From assembly GCF_963678635.1 (NCBI RefSeq), contig NC_087067.1, forward strand, positions 18,421,639 to 18,485,638: a stretch of DNA of 64,000 nt, written 5' to 3'. Positions 61,301 through 64,000 of the stretch are shown in pieces (within the stretch, counting starts at the first letter, position 1; the number at the start of each line of letters is the position of its first letter). The notes below the pieces were generated by a model that was not told the DNA's origin, did not search any database, and was given only the letters and a program-made list of their open reading frames with translations. Origin of the DNA: Symsagittifera roscoffensis (taxonomy: Eukaryota > Xenacoelomorpha > Acoela > Convolutidae). A program made the position numbers and the translations under genes.

Positions 61301-64000
61301 AAAAGTTTTGGGAAAATTTCGCATGCCTTAAACTATTTTCGTCACATGTCAGACAATTTTTCTGGAGTTAGTTTAAACGTTATTTCCAAAGAACAGAATC
61401 TTTGTGCAATCCATATTTATCAATTCTTTGGAACTTGACTTTCTGATGCTGTCCAGGATCGAACTGAAGTCATTTTGTGTGTAAGGCAGACGTGACAACC
61501 GCTACACCACAGCACCTGAGCTTTCGCAAGTAGCTTCTTTTTCTTGTTTTGCAGACCTGGAATTTTTGTTATCAGTGAATTTGTCGAAGATTACGGAAAA
61601 ACTTGCATTTCTTATTGAATTTTCGTCACGTGTCAGGCAATTTTTCGAGTTATTTGAAATTTAGTTTCCAGCTCACAAAATTTTTGTACAATCCTCATTT
61701 TCCATTTTCATAAGAATTGATTTCCTGATATTGTTCCGGATCGAACTGGAGGCCTTCTGCTTGTTAGGCAGACGTGATAACCGCTACACCACAGCACCTG
61801 AGCTTTGTCAAGTAGCTTCTTTTTCTTGTTTTGCGCACCAGGAATTTTTGTCCTTAGTGCATTTGTCAAAAGTTTTGGAAATATTTCGCATGCCTTAATC
61901 TATTTTCGTCACATGTCAGACAATTTTTCTGGAGTTAGTTTTACCCTATTTTGCAATGAACAAAATCTTTGTGCAATTCCTGTTTATCAATTCTATGAAT
62001 TTGGACTTTCTGATGCTGTCCAGGATCGAACTGAAGACCTTCTACATGTAAGGCAGACGTGATAACCGCTACACCACAGCACCTGAGTTTGCGCAAGTAG
62101 CTTCTTTTTCTTGTTTTGCTCACCTGGAATTTTCTTCATCAATGCATTTGTCGAAAATTTCGGAAAAACTTCGCATGTCTTAATTTATTTTCGTCACATG
62201 TTAGGCAATTTTTCCTGGAGTTAATAAAAAATATTTTTCAACGAACAAATTCTTTGTACAAATATTATTCATCATTTTTATGTTAGTTGACTTTCTGATG
62301 CTGTCCAGGACTGAATTGGAAACCTTCTGCGTGTTAGGCAGACGTGATAACCGCTACACCACAGCTCCTGAGCTTTCACAAGTAGCTTCTTTTTCTTGTT
62401 TTGCAGACCTGGATTTTTATCAACAGTGCATTTGTCGAAAATTACGGAAAATTTTCGCATGTCTTAATTTATTTTCGTCACATGTTAGGCAATTTTTCCT
62501 GGAGTTAGTTGAAATATATTTTTCAACGAACAAATTTCTTGTACAGTCATTATTCGTCATTTTAATGGTAGTTGACTTTCTAATGCTGTCCAGGATTGAC
62601 TTGGAGAACATCTGCATGTTAGGCAGACTTGAGAACAGCTACACCACAGCACCTCAGCTTTCTCAAGTAGCTTCTTTTTCTTGTTTTGCAGACCTGGATT
62701 TTTTGTCATCAGTGCATTTGTGAAAAGTTCCGGAAAAATTTCGCATGTCTTGTTGTTATTTCGTCACGTGTCAGGCAATTTTTCTGGAGTTAGTTTTACC
62801 CTATTTTGCAATGGACAAAATCTTTGTGCAATTCCTGTTTATCAATTCTATGAATTTGGACTTTCTGATGCTGTCCAGGATCGAACTGAAGACCTTCTAC
62901 ATGTAAGGCAGACGTGATAACCGCTACACCACAGCACCTGAGTTTGCGCAAGTAGCTTCTTTTTCTTGTTTTGCTCACCTGGAATTTTCTTCATCAATGC
63001 ATTTTGTCGAAAATTTCGGAAAAACTTCGCATGTCTTAATTTATTTTCGTCACGTGTCAGGCAATTTTTCTGGAGTAAGTTTAAACGTTATTTCCAATGA
63101 ACAAAATCTTTGTGCAATCCATATTTATCAATTTTTTGGAACTGGACTTTCTGATGCTGTCCAGGATCGAACTGAAGGCATTTTGTGTGTAAGGCAGACG
63201 TGACAACCGCTACACCACAGCACCTGAGCTTTCGCAAGTAGCTTCTTTTTCTTGTTTTGCAGACCTGGAATTTTTGTTATCAGTGCATTTGTCGAAGATT
63301 ACGGAAAAACTTGCATTTCTTAATGAATTTTCGTCACGTGTCAGGCAATTTTTCTGGAGTTATTTGAAATGTAGTTTCCAGCTAACAAAATTTTTGTACA
63401 ATCCTCATTTTCCATTTTCATAAGAATTGATTTCCTGATATTGTTCAGGATCGAACTGGAGGCCTTCTGCTTGTTAGGCAGACGTGATAACCGCTACACC
63501 ACAGCACCTGAGCTTTGTCAAGGAGCTTCTTTTTCTTGTTTTGCGCACCAGGAATTTTTGTCCTTAGTGCATTTGTCAAAAGTTTCGGGAAAATTTCGCA
63601 TGCCTTAATCTATTTTCGTCACATGTCAGACAATTTTTCTGGAGTTAGTTTAAACGTTATTTCCAAAGAACAGAATCTTTGTGCAATCCATATTTATCAA
63701 TTCTTTGGAACTGGACTTTCTGATGCTGTCCAGGATCGAACTGAAGTCATTTTGTGTGTAAGGCAGACGTGACAACCGCTACACCACAGCACCTGAGCTT
63801 TCGCAAGTAGCTTCTTTTTCTTGTTTTGCAGACCTGGAATTTTTGTTATCAGTGCATTTGTCGAAGATTACGGAAAAACTTGCATTTCTTAAAGAATTTT
63901 CGTCACGTGTCAGGCAATTTTTCTGGAGTTATATGAAATGTAGTTTCCAGCTAACAAAATTTTTGTACAATCCTCATTTTCCATTTTCATAAGAATTGAT
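58301..64000 (-). repeat. 3422-bp HOR with nested 857-bp three-monomer repeat
   Basis: About 58480-61901 recurs from about 61902 to the window end (offset 3422-3423). Within it, 59729-61440 contains an 857-bp three-monomer repeat (59729, 60587 and 61444 correspond). tRNA-like units lie at 58315 (partial), 58589, 58874, 59159, 59444, 59729, 60013, 60298, 60587, 60871, 61155, 61444, 61726, 62011, 62296, 62581, 62866, 63152, 63436 and 63721. The units at 60298 and 61155 have an extra cag at the 5' acceptor end. Many have ctgaag in place of ctggag, disrupting the T stem. The array runs off the window end. Confidence 0.92.
58315..58376 (-). pseudogene. tRNA-Val-like unit (CAC) lacking its 3' acceptor
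   Basis: The linker jumps from tcatcaa directly to taggatcg, removing the acceptor 3' strand and part of the T stem. The anticodon loop CTCACAC gives CAC, otherwise seen only at 11324. Confidence 0.7.

Noticed and set aside
1..64000. CRISPR-like or other short-repeat array
   Set aside because: Repeats are about 280 bp with no short direct repeats separated by unique spacers, and the context is eukaryotic.

Overview
This window is almost entirely one satellite array from a eukaryotic, most likely metazoan, nuclear genome. The monomer is about 260-290 bp. It carries one tRNA-Val-like sequence (about 73 nt), always on the minus strand, followed by a linker of roughly 200-215 bp. Reading by eye I located about 213 tRNA-like units in 1-6725 and 11037-64000, all in one orientation. 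I see no conventional protein-coding host gene. The many short open frames on both strands are translations of this repeat. The eukaryotic call rests on the Pol III A/B boxes inside the tRNA, the absence of an encoded CCA end, and an LTR-type element with a TATA box and AATAAA. I cannot name the species.

Layout. 1-5078: near-identical 5-monomer (1405 bp) higher-order repeats (HORs) inside a 3645-bp super-period. 5079-6725: diverged copies with about 860-bp periodicity. 6726-11036: an inserted LTR-type mobile element on the minus strand, with terminal direct repeats at 6726-7639 and 10205-11036 and an unidentified, frame-broken gene at 8274-10208. 11037-13071: diverged monomers, including one lacking its tRNA. 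13072-22985: a 4957-bp, 18-monomer block duplicated in tandem. 22986-43000: blocks with 1145, 685, 1405, 1140, about 2828 and 1423 bp periods. 44120-49207: a 2544-bp, 9-monomer block in two copies. 49208-64000: 835, 1115, 569, 857 and 3422 bp periods.

The tRNA-like units range from complete cloverleaves with every conserved nucleotide I checked (anticodon AAC or UAC) to clear pseudogenes. The pseudogenes include units whose anticodon has drifted to Glu, Ile or Ala, and truncated units. Linkers fall into two main classes. All share a pyrimidine-rich block ending in TTTTGCAG on the plus strand. The array looks like a tRNA-derived satellite shaped by unequal exchange. Whether any unit is transcribed or charged cannot be decided from sequence alone.
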